64,000 bases of DNA, taken from NCBI GenBank assembly GCA_949318235.1, contig OX439127.1, positions 40,719,656 to 40,783,655 on the forward strand, read 5' to 3'. This document shows, piece by piece, positions 28,490 through 64,000 of the stretch. The position numbers and the translations under genes were made by a program. The stretch comes from Ecdyonurus torrentis. Taxonomy: Eukaryota; Arthropoda; Insecta; Ephemeroptera; Heptageniidae. The notes under the pieces were generated by a model, which saw nothing but the letters and a program-made list of their open reading frames with translations, made no database searches and was not told where the DNA came from. Numbering within the stretch: position 1 is the stretch's first letter; each line of letters starts with the position of its first letter.

Positions 28490-28650
28490 AAATAGTCGCC
28501 AAATAGTCGATTTGTTGTGAAATAGTCGCTAAGGTTGAAATAGTCGAAAATAGTCGATTTTTTTATTGGTTTAAAATGCGTCATTTGTTGAGATCGGTGG
28601 AGATATGAAATAAAAGTAGCAATAGTCGACATAATGGCAATAGTCGAAAA
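28490..28650 (+). repeat. Right subterminal TAGTCGA repeat array of the hAT element
   Basis: TAGTCGA copies near 28504, 28541, 28551, 28623 and 28641, with TAGTCGC variants near 28493 and 28523, in the same orientation as the left array. This lies just inside the right TIR. Confidence 0.8.
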
Positions 28651-29383
28651 ACTATTTTTGCGCTCTCTAGTAATGTGTGTCTGTGTGCGGTCAAAAGTTG
28701 GGACCTAATGTCAAGTTCGCCGCATCACGTGACGCTTGCATAAATATATGGAACTCGACTGACCGTGACTCGAGGGTTGCAATCAATGCAATATTTTTAA
28801 CGGACAAAGAAATATAATTATGAATTTCTGTGTATTGACGAAAATTTTCATTCATAGCATTGCAAATAGAATACATTTTCGCATCAGTAGAAATTTTAGA
28901 ATTCATATTTACATACGGTAAATTAATTGTGTGAAGTTTTTGTTTGATGCGTGTGTGGTTAAATGAGTTTCATATTTTGCTCTATTTCAATTGTTACAAT
29001 ATGAATTTGCTTTTGTTTGCTGGCATAGAAATTGAATGACAATGTCGAGCAGGATTTCATAGTGACCCATTGTGTATGCAAATTGAAACATTTATACATA
29101 ACTTAATTGTAGATATTTCATTAACTATTATGGAAGTGGAAAATTCTTAAGATGATGTACGCAATCCTGCATTTCTTGCTGCGTGGTGTCATTAAAGAAG
29201 AAAAGTAACAATAACAAAGCTCTTTTGTTTTTCTCGCCTTCGTTGAATGTTTTTTTTTAATAAAATAAAAATAACAATTTGTTGAATTTGTTATTAATTA
29301 AAATAGTTATTATAATTTAATATGACATAAGTATGAGACCACCTTGAAAAGCAAACAAAAATCATAGTCTTTGCTGGTGATGT

Positions 29384-29585
29384 CATACACGGAAAAAATT
29401 AATTACGTCATTTCAACTTGCATTTATGTTCTATAACATAAAACTTTACTATTAAGCATTATCATCAATAATTATGCTCAGCATATCTGCTCTACTGAGA
29501 AGTTTATTATTATTATTAAAGAATAAATTATATTGTAATGAATCGGCTAGCCAGATTATTGTGCATTTATTTTTCTCCGTGTATG
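29384..29585. mobile_element. Short TIR element (MITE), 202 bp
   Basis: The left end is CATACACGGAAAAAATTAA and the right end is the near complement (TTATTTTTCTCCGTGTATG). The interior has CATTTATGTTCTATAACATA and AATAATTATGC motifs shared with other copies in the window. No coding capacity. Confidence 0.65.
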
Positions 29586-31302
29586 TATGCAGTGCAGAGA
29601 AAACCTTGTCCGCTCATACTTTGCGTATAATTGTCGAAGTGCACCAATCTATGTTGAATAAATTTTATTGCACTCGTATTGTTATTGTTGTGGACTCTAA
29701 TTTAATTTTTTAATTATATCTTTTTTATGACTGACTTTTATTATTTCATTTTATTTAGAAGGTTTACTGATATATTTTTAACGTGCCATTTAAACTTTTA
29801 CTGCCACCAAGTTGAATGGTATTTTTAAAAATAAAATTATTTTATGATGCATTTTAAGTAGTTGCGCATTATACTGACTCGTATGGGGCTATACAATTTC
29901 TACCGTTTTGTTTGAAACCTCGGTGCTGAGGGTTGACAAATTACTTTTTAAGTTACGACATTTCGTCGGATAATTTTTATATTGTTTGTAAACCATCTCC
30001 GCTCTTCATTTCTCTCTCTCTTTCTCTGATTTGAATTTTATCGTGTGCTGCACTATGCAGTAATCTAGTTCATGCTGAATTAATATTTCGAGTAAATATG
30101 TGTGTTTAGCTGCAATTATTTAGTACAGTAACTGTAAGTACAGAGAACATTCGGTTCTCTTCACTCCTTGAAATTACTCAAGCCTGAAATCCAGTGACAG
30201 TGGATAATTCTGTTCGGTCGACAACTTTAAAAGATTTCAACTTGCGCAATTCTGTCATTTTTGTACTCACGTATTTGTACACATGTATTTTACCATTCAA
30301 AATTAGAGCGTGATTTTCTATTACGAATTACATTGCAAATTCAGCGCGAGTTTTTGAATGATGTAATATATATATTGTTACAAACGCAAGTACTCCTGTA
30401 CCTCGATAAACATTACGTCAAATCACTGTAGCATAAAGTCTATAGCAAAATACTGTAGTATCTATATTTTGTAATCATTATTGTGGGGATGATTAGTTGA
30501 TTCAAAATTATTCGTGATGCTGGACTGCAGTTTTTGTTATTGTTAAAAATGGTACTTTGGAACCACAGTACATAGTCTCAAAAGACCTAGCAGTATCGGG
30601 GTCGAAGTAAAGAGAATTGAGAGAGAGAGAGAGAGATGAACTTGGTCCGACACACCTTTTCCCTTTGATTTTTTCCTCTTTTTTTAAAGAATGTTTGCTT
30701 TACTAAATAAAAATTTCAATGGCTGCAATGCTGTTTCTCAATTTGTTCTCTGCTATTAGATTAGTGTTATACAGTCAAGATCCAATCTTATTTTATTATT
30801 TAATCTTAATAGATAAATATTTTACTTCTCCACCCCCCCTTCTTTTATTTCCATAATAGCTACAGAAATTAGTTTACCGAAGTATTATCATGGTTTCCTT
30901 TGATTGTAAAGCTAAAAAAAGTTAATTATTTCTTTATATTCTTCCTAAGATGACAAAGTGGTTGATTGAAAAGTGTCTGGGGCTAACAGCGGGGCTGGGG
31001 CTACGGCGGGGGCAACTTTACACTGACTTGCTATAGCTGGCTGGCCAGGCAGGCAGCTCGGACCAGTTTGATCGTCTCAGTAGTATGCAGGCAGCGTACG
31101 GACGGACGGAGGAGAAGAAACAAGTTTTTTCTCTCTCTTTTTTATTATTATTATTTTTTATACTGGAGAAGCAGAGGTTCCAAATTTTCATTGCTGCTAT
31201 AATTATATACATATTATAAATATCGCGGCGTGCATGTCGGCTACATTCGCTATGCTAGCTATACCTTCTTCCCCCTACGCATAACATTATTATATGAGAG
31301 TG

Positions 31303-31327
31303 GCTGCCTGCCTGCCTGCCTGCCTGC
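31303..31327. repeat. (TGCC)n microsatellite
   Basis: About six tandem TGCC/CTGC units. Confidence 0.9.
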
Positions 31328-32967
31328 TTCATTCTTCACTTCCAAGTGCGAGAGAGAGGCAGGTGAAAACATTTGAGAGAGAAAGAGAATATAGTGCAGC
31401 TGGCATACATATGGCATCTTCCAAGCCTACATCCGAAACTGCAATACTGCACTGCCACATCTTGCCCTCTTTATGTCTTATAAAAAGCCTCTAAAATAAT
31501 AATAATAAAAACTTGGATTGATTTAATTTGCACCGTGAAGGTCATTACCTGTAATATGAAATGAGTAGACGAGAGGAGAGAGGGAACACTAAGTTTTTAT
31601 AAGTTATATTTTGTAGCAAAAGATCGTGATGATTTAAACGCATGGAATGAAAGGAAGACGGCTTCACTACGTAAAATCCAGTTGGTATTGCGAGTGAGGG
31701 GTTAGACTAAACACTTGGAGTGCAGTGTATGTATATTTGCAACTTCCGTACAACACAAACATTAAGCATTTAGTGAAGTCAGATTGTTAGTTAACACTGT
31801 CCTGTGCGTCATCCCGTCATCCCTTGGATTGCAAGCAGCATGTGCATTGCTCAGCTTGTAGGTACAACAGTAACATTAGCCTATATTATGCTAATGTTTT
31901 TTTTTTTTTTTCTGTTGGATATAGATATTTAGATATACCTGGGCACCACATTGTACAGATCCTATGATTTTAAATTATTTTATTCATTTCTTTCATCCTA
32001 CAGTACAACGTTTCAGCTTTACTTTACTAAAAGTTTTACTTTTGCCGTACCGAGATGTCATGCACTTGTATTACGTTACATTGTATCGCCACAGAGTAAA
32101 ATTTTATCGCATTATCTGTACGGTCATTTTACTAAAAAAAAAAAAAATCATTTCTATTGGCACATGGAAATAACATGTATTTACAGAGTTTTGCGTCAAC
32201 TGAAATCTCCATCTGATAGCATTGAATGGCCGAAAGTCAATAGAAATTCATTTTTAAGTAAAATGACTGCTACATTGTTTTTAATCTTACCGTCGTGTTT
32301 ATACATTTGAAATATTTCTCATTGATTGATTGATTGATTTGTTACTCAGTACTTGATGTGTTGTATACAATGAACATTTTGTTGAATGAAAAGTTTTTGC
32401 ACTTATGTTTGAAGACAAGTTGAGCGGAGAAATTGATTTAATTACGTATATTTAATTGGTCGTGATGATTAATATGAAATAAATTAACTCACTGAACTTA
32501 CTTTGTCAATTGTTTCATCGTTTGTCATACATTCCTCCCGTATGTTAACATTATCGCCCCACGTTATAAGCATGTAAGCACATTTTTATGCTAACCAATC
32601 CATTTGAAGTAGATTTTTGAACATAATTTCAATTTCTCATATGTATTTTATAATATGTTATTAAATTGCCGTGATATTATATCAATGTAGCATAAAGCTG
32701 TAATACGTTGCAACAGATAAGTCGTGTAAAAAAAAAAAAAAAATGCAGTTGTGCAGAAATGTTTATAAATATTCGTGGAAAATATTAAGCGGTGAGTTGA
32801 CGCCGTAATTTGCATTATCAGGGTGAACCTTGCCGGCAGGGTAATATTTATGTTCTCCCTCTGAGGGAACCTAATAGCAGGTCCGTCCTTTGTTGTCTTG
32901 CCTGCTAGACATTAGCTAATAATGTAAGACATACAGTACGTACCACATTAACTAATGCTAATTGTCA

Positions 32968-32969
<2 letters not shown>

Positions 32970-33008
<39 letters not shown>
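32970..33008. repeat. Poly(A) tract, 39 nt
   Basis: Uninterrupted A run. It could be a retroelement tail, but I see no recognisable element body to its left and no target duplication. Confidence 0.95.
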
Positions 33009-33010
<2 letters not shown>

Positions 33011-33511
33011 GTATAGATAAGCACTGCTCATCTTGCCGTACATTTTTTCATTTTTATTTCTTCCACTTATTGTTGTGCTGTGTATAGTATACTAATATAT
33101 CTCCAGTCTAAATACACTACTATAGCTGTTCCACAAGAACAAGATTCAAGCGCAATCGAGATGTGTTTATTAGTGCTCTATTATTTCTATCTTGAATAGC
33201 CCAAGTACTTGAGAGTTAAATGTAATAAATATAGAAAACGACCTCAAGTTAAAATTATAATGAATGATAAATTTATGAGGATGACGTACACTCGTGGCCA
33301 GCAAAGAGCTAACATTTAGGAGATAGCATTTTGAATCGTTTGGTTTATCGCAACCATCAATAAGGTCCACCATGTTCATTTTTGTCGCACGTGGAATAAA
33401 AAAGATACAGAACAAATAAAAATGCAGTCAAAAGAAGTGCGACGATGATTCGCAGTTCCACTTGGGACATTCGTGTAACTTGCCATAAGTACAGTACACA
33501 CAATTGTGATT

Positions 33512-33612
33512 ATATATTTTAACATTTAAAAATTCTCGCCTAATAAACAGTGTTATTGTTATGAGGAAAACATGCGCTTCATTTGAATGATAAAATATAT
33601 TGCCACAATCGT
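33512..33612. repeat. Dispersed repeat fragment (GCGCTnnnTTTAAATGnTAAAATAT type)
   Basis: Contains TTTAAAAATTCTCGC, ATGAGGAAAACATGCGCTTC and TGATAAAATATATTGCCACAATCGTGTACA. Similar sequence occurs at 49330-49382 and 50510-50625. It abuts the MITE copy at 33613. Confidence 0.5.
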
Positions 33613-33785
33613 GTACACGGGAAAAAGATATTACGTAATTTATGCCGCAGTTATGTTACTGTAACATATATCTTGCTCAAGTGAAACAGCATAAATAATT
33701 ATGCTGTATAACATAGTTATTATTCAGTAGTTCAAATTATCGTGTCACTGACATTCGGCTAGCATAATTATTCCGTATTTAATGT
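33613..33785. mobile_element. Copy of the ATAATTATTTATGC MITE family
   Basis: Starts GTACACGGGAAAAAGATATTA and continues ACGTAATTTATGCCGCAGTT, then GCATAAATAATTATGCTGTA, and GCATAATTATTCCGTATTT near the right end. The interior order resembles 50838-51030 (TAATTTATGCnGCAnTTATG then ATAATTATGCTGTA-like). The right boundary is approximate. Confidence 0.55.
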
Positions 33786-35943
33786 TGTCATTCACCAAGT
33801 TTGCTCTGCAATAAAATAAATCAGGCCTAAGCTCCGTGCAAAATATCCTAGCATAATTTTATACGCAGGCTTCAAAAGTTTATAGATTTTATCACACACC
33901 TTTTTGCGTTCATTAGAAAATTATTTTATTAATTACATAATTTACAAGCAAATTTATTTTGATGACATACGGTACAAGTTTGCATGTTTTATCATGAGAA
34001 AGACGAAATGAGTTAAAAAATAAAATAATAATGCAGTCGAAGTATAAATTTTATTAGACACAGATGTTGAAATACGTTGTACCTTATTCTTTTGCTATTA
34101 TGTATGCCACTTATTTTATATCAAACAGTTTACTTTGAAGTAAGTTGAGGCTTTATCTGACAAAATGGATAAATCCACAGAAGGGAATGCATTATCTAAT
34201 ATTTCTTACAAGATGAAAAGAATTAATGCAGCACAAGTAACATAAGTAGTGGCCATGCGCGCTGCTGCAGTCATCGGGTGATTAGTACACACACTGACAT
34301 AAAATTTTACTATTATATCTCATGGAGGATACTATTTACATTTTCGTCAAGTTAATTATAGTTCCTGTATGATTTCAATGTAATGACATGAGACAATCAG
34401 AAACTTTATTGACCCAAGCAGTTGATAGTAACAAATAAAGTTACAATAAGCGGTGGTCTAGTCATTATTTACTTGGTAATTTAATTATTAACAATAGAGG
34501 CAGTAGTTTTTTATTTATCATGGTGTCTGTACCAATATATTTATCACCCCTTAAAAAAAACTTCAGCCCCTTCCATTAAGTATTTCACTACTTAATTATG
34601 TACGAATTAATAAAAACAATTTTTACGTAATTATATCATCAGTTGATGACATTTGGGTTCGACAAAGTAACCGAAATAAACATATTTAAAAAAATATATA
34701 TTTATATAGAAGTAATGATGAAAAAACAATGTATCGAGTTTGCTCTTAGTTATTTCAGTAAATGAATTAACTTTAGTGCATTGTTGTATACGTAATAGAG
34801 TAATAGGTAACAATTTTGAATACAGCATTATATTATGCATGAACTTCGTTTGTAAATTAATTGTGTGCATTGATTTAGATGCGGTACATTTAACTGCTGT
34901 ATCTAAGTAAGATAATCTGACAATAATAATAACAAGTAAATACGATACTTCATCAAATATTTATTTTTAACAAGCAAAATAATCTTAAATGTGGACTGCG
35001 GGCTTAAATGACATTTTTGGCCATGTTACAGTTTTGAATGTCTTTTGTTGTTGTTGTTGATGTTGTGCTGGACTGTACTTGCATTACGTACCGGCACATA
35101 TACATTCGGGAATAAAAAATGTGCCATTTAAGAAGACAGCAGCGAAGATAAAAAGTGAGCGTGTAGGTAGAAAATGGATTTTTCCACATATGCGTGCACG
35201 CTCGAATGGCATTTCTTTAACATTGATCAATTTATCGATCTCAAGTGGAGAGAAAGGGAGAGAAGTTTTCTTGACCGTCCTGTTTCTGCTGTGTGTGTGT
35301 GTGCGTCGTGTTATTCAAAGTTGCTCGAGCTTGCTTCGTCTTGCTTCAAACTTAATTATTTAATATGCAAGTAATCATTTTGGAAACTATCGTCGTTGTA
35401 ACGTCTTGTAAATCACAGTTGGAGCAAGAGACAACTTTTTGCTTTGATGACTGGGATGGAGGTCCACTCATACTATGGTCTCGTGTCATCAATGCAGCGC
35501 ATCGGAGGACGCACTTGCACATTTTGACGTGATTCAAATCCTGAAATCATCGCTAGCAATGCCTTTGGTGCAGCTTTATAGCACTTTTACTTGACTTCTT
35601 TCCATGCTTTCTTAATGTTACAGCCAAAGAAAGAAAATGGTATTCTGCTGTTTAAAAATACATGTGCATTTGTTTTATCACTGGAGAGTTAAAAGAGCGC
35701 CACATTTTCCCCCGATACTATATACACCGACTTAGCAGTACCACTGCATACATCTTCGCAGATTTGAACATAATAATTATGAAGACAGAGAGAGGGAGCG
35801 TTTTGTATTTGCATGCTGAGTAATTGAGCCGCTGGTTCTTTGTTGGGCAATTGAAGATGCATAGATTAATTTTCGCTTTTAGAAATATTACACACTACCA
35901 ATTGTATCGTGGGGAGACGAGAACTGAGGCAAGAATAAAAGTG

Positions 35944-36085
<142 letters not shown>

Positions 36086-37871
36086 TTGCTTCATGCCAAG
36101 TTGATAAAAGTACACTTGTGTGTGCAGAGGGGGAATATTGTATATGAAATAATAGCTAGGCTTTTTGTATACTGGGATTGCGTTGTCCTGGGACTGCTTG
36201 GGATTGATCCCTTACTTACACCTTAAATTATGCATCTAGTTGGAATTGAAGTATCGACAGTATTGTCTTTCGACTCCAACTTTTATTTCAATTGAGCGAT
36301 GTAGTTTTCACTATTGATGTGAGTCCTTACTTGAAATGATTATTAGGAAGTCTCGTTAAAATAAATAGCGCATCAAAACTATTATATGTATGATATGATA
36401 TGTATAGTTTGTAAAAACTATACTATAAATATTGAAACATATTTTTGCACTTTTTATATTATATTATATCGAGAAACACGTTTTTGAAAATATCGTTTAC
36501 TTTACGTATATTATTGCTTGTAATTTTAATAAAAGTCTCGACCGGTAAATCCAGGACCATCTTAATTAGAAGGTGCCTGGGTAAATCACTTTGCGCAATA
36601 AATTTTTTCACTAGAATAAATTTTGTATACAGCAGCACATTGAAAATACCGTCACCGTCACATATAAGTATATAAACGTAAAAGGAAACATAAAACAGCA
36701 GTTTATAAAAAATTAGTATCGATTTGAACAACAATCAATCAATAACAAATCATCCCTCTACACGCTGTCGCTCATTTTCTTTGTCACTTTACAAGCACCA
36801 AGAAAAAAAATATAAATAAATAAATAATAATGTAATAAAATGATAATAAATAAATAAAATAGCCAATTTTTCTATTTTTTATTGTAACCTGTCGGAGGTA
36901 CTACTTTATATACATTTTTTACTATACGCGAGAATAATAACTATTTCGCAAAATGCAGAGGACTCATACACTTATCAGTAAAACAATAAAAATATTAACT
37001 AGGATCTTGCCATCCTTTCTGTTCGCTAAAAATGGAGCTTGTTAGTAGAAAAGCCACGCAAATGTTTAAAAGGCTTTTGTACTCAGAAGAAACTGATTAA
37101 TCATGAGATGGGACCATCATGCATCTACATTTCATGTCTCTTTGCCCGTCTCACAAACTGGGTTTAAAAAAAAAAAAAAAGACAACTTCTGGGATTCATG
37201 ACGCCATCAATACCAGAATACAATAGAAATTGTAAAATGGTTGCCAACTTTACAATTTTTCTTCCCAGTTTGTGAGGCTGCAAAAGTGTTAAGAGATATA
37301 TAACGTGTATGTAGAATAGTCCTATATAACTTACGATTTATTAGTGAGAAAACTTTTTTTTTTCTTCTTCTTTTACAGTGGCTCATTGGAGATGAATTTA
37401 CACTGAGGAAAGGAGTGTAAATTTTGGAATATTTTTTGTTGTTTTATTTATTGACAGTGGACAAATTTTAATCAGAAAAAAAGGTAGAATAGCATTGCCA
37501 TCAAAATATTCGTTTCAAAATTCTACTATATAGTAAAACGAAATGAAAATGTGTGTATGTGTGTAATTGGAGGTATTATGGTGAAACATTCTGTCCGCAT
37601 GTGCAGTTCAGAGAGTATGAGAACAAAAAATGTACCAAAATTAGTAGACCATGCTTTACATTTTTACATTTACATAATATACAGTAAGCATGACAAAATC
37701 AATATTGATGAGTTTGAAATTGTGGTTAGGAAACCTCATTGGGGGGGGGGGGGGGAGGGGGTTGTAAAGTATGATGACATGAGGCGACAAATTATTTGAG
37801 CCAAGGTGTAATGTTACTAATAAGCAACGGTCAGCCGAGGGATGTTATTAAAACGTCATTAAACACTACTT

Positions 37872-38040
37872 GGACACGGACAAAAATAAATGTCTGAGCA
37901 GCATTGAGTCATAAGTTATGCTCTACATTGTATAGCGGCTGTATTACACATTTCCTTGTACAACATAATTATTTATGCTAGAATTACATAATAGCAACAT
38001 ATACCATTGAAATTATTCACTGCGGCATATATTTTATTAT
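37872..38040. mobile_element. Copy of the ATAATTATTTATGC MITE family
   Basis: Starts GACACGGACAAAAATAAATG, very like the left end at 15635, then has ACATAATTATTTATGCTAGA and a degenerate right end running into a (TTA)n tract. The right boundary is approximate. It lies about 440 bp upstream of the first Cirl coding exon. Confidence 0.5.
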
Positions 38041-38498
38041 TATTATTTATTTGTGTGTGTGTGGGACTGAAGACACAGCACCGTATCCGAATTGTAAAAA
38101 CTTCATGCAAAGTCTCACTCATTTTACTTCAGTCAACGATAATTTGAATTGGACAGTAGATTTTTTACTTTTTGGAAATCTTGGGAAACAATCTGTACTT
38201 TCTTTCCTCTGTAAATTTCATAACTTTATCTCATTTTGTAAGATTTTAGCATTCGCGTGTAGACTAACGCAGCAAATACAAAAAGTGCAATTCCATTCAA
38301 TATTGTGCCGTATATTTTGTCTCAATGCATATTATGTACTATTTATGTAAGATATTATGTGTGTTGAAATGTATCCAATTTTGTGTGCAGTACTTGGATA
38401 ACTTTGCATAGACTGAGCGTCGGTGGAGCACGCACCCATCATGCCTAATATTAAATTGTAATGTGTTTCTTTTGTGTTGCAGGCAGGCACGACACTTG

Positions 38499-63628
<25,130 letters not shown>

Positions 63629-64000
63629 GTAAGCTACATACTGGTACTTGTTAACAATCTTGAGTAACTCTCTAACAAAGCAGTTGCATCCAACATTCTG
63701 TGTATCCTAGTTCTCCTAGCATTTCTAGGCAAATACAAACACAACATTGCAATTTACAACCATTGGTATTGAACTGTTGCACTTTTGCATCCTGCCACCA
63801 GAGTATTCTGGTTTTGTGTTTTAATATACAAACTAACTTGGTTCATACCAAAATTGGAAATTTTTCAATTAACTGTGGCAATTTAGAGTATTTTAACTTG
63901 TAATACAGAAATTCAAAATCAAACTCAACACATTCACAACTCAATACAGGAACTAAAAATTAAGTTTTCAATGGCTTGAAGTTTTGTTTTTCTTTTATCT
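63629..64000 (+). other. Cirl: Start of Cirl intron 10, runs off the window
   Basis: Begins gtaagc. No further exon encoding TM6 (expected WVLGAFALL-like sequence) was found before the end of the window. Confidence 0.75.

Larger units (their letters stand above)
27895..28669. mobile_element. Non-autonomous hAT-type DNA transposon with perfect 8-bp TSD
   Basis: The 775-bp element has perfect 19-bp terminal inverted repeats TAGAGAGCGCAAAAATAGT and is flanked on both sides by GTAATGTG (27887-27894 and 28670-28677). An 8-bp target duplication with TIRs beginning TAGAG is typical of the hAT superfamily. Both subterminal regions carry many copies of TAGTCGA (27910-28010 and 28493-28647). The middle contains clustered ATCGAT/TATCGATA motifs (28331-28448). 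No transposase reading frame is present, so it would need a transposase in trans. The exact TSD and perfect TIRs suggest fairly recent insertion. Confidence 0.88.

Noticed and set aside
27904..28650. Spaced TAGTCGA repeats as a CRISPR-like array
   Set aside because: Repeats are 7 bp with irregular spacing, the genome is eukaryotic, and TIRs with TSDs show the block is a hAT element.
30980..31110. Firm call of the Cirl promoter
   Set aside because: The initiator-like TCAGT and a downstream GGACG are only weak matches with spacing two bases off the DPE optimum, so I mention the island without calling a promoter.

Overview
The window is AT-rich eukaryotic nuclear DNA from an animal, almost certainly an insect. 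It has long introns, GT-AG splice sites, long (GA)n/(CT)n, (GT)n and (AT)n microsatellites, homopolymer runs and decayed mobile elements. It shows no bacterial operon structure, CRISPR array or viral block. The single gene I can recognise encodes the insect form of latrophilin (Cirl), which lacks an olfactomedin domain. I do not place the organism below insect; a hymenopteran-like genome is only an impression.

Layout. Positions 1-38482 hold no recognisable protein gene. They contain microsatellites, a 5S-rRNA-like SINE fragment (about 5331-5610), a 218-bp foldback element (11534-11751), an 83-bp-per-arm palindrome with no spacer (21607-21772), a complete-looking non-autonomous hAT element with an 8-bp target-site duplication (27895-28669), and several copies of a short TIR element with ATAATTATTTATGC-like interiors.

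From 38483 onward the + strand carries the adhesion GPCR Cirl: a first coding exon with signal peptide (38499-38607), a 14-kb first intron, then nine further exons up to 63628, where the window cuts the gene within the third intracellular loop. All splice phases are mutually consistent and give 820 residues plus two bases. The order is signal peptide, rhamnose-binding (SUEL) lectin domain, Thr/Pro-rich linker, hormone-receptor motif, GAIN domain, GPS with the HL/T cleavage site, and TM1 to TM5. TM6, TM7 and the cytoplasmic tail lie beyond the window.

Main finding. The second half of the lectin domain is encoded twice, by two tandem exons of identical length (107 nt) and identical phase (55517-55623 and 56172-56278). 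Using both or neither breaks the frame, so this is a clear mutually exclusive exon pair that would give the receptor two lectin domains. Other points worth a look are competing acceptors at the GPS exon (one gives a truncated soluble ectodomain), a possible 24-nt microexon, a 22-bp palindrome with a CRE core just upstream of the linker exon, a roughly 690-bp direct duplication in intron 1, and perfectly complementary (CT)67 and (GA)68 tracts on either side of the first coding exon.
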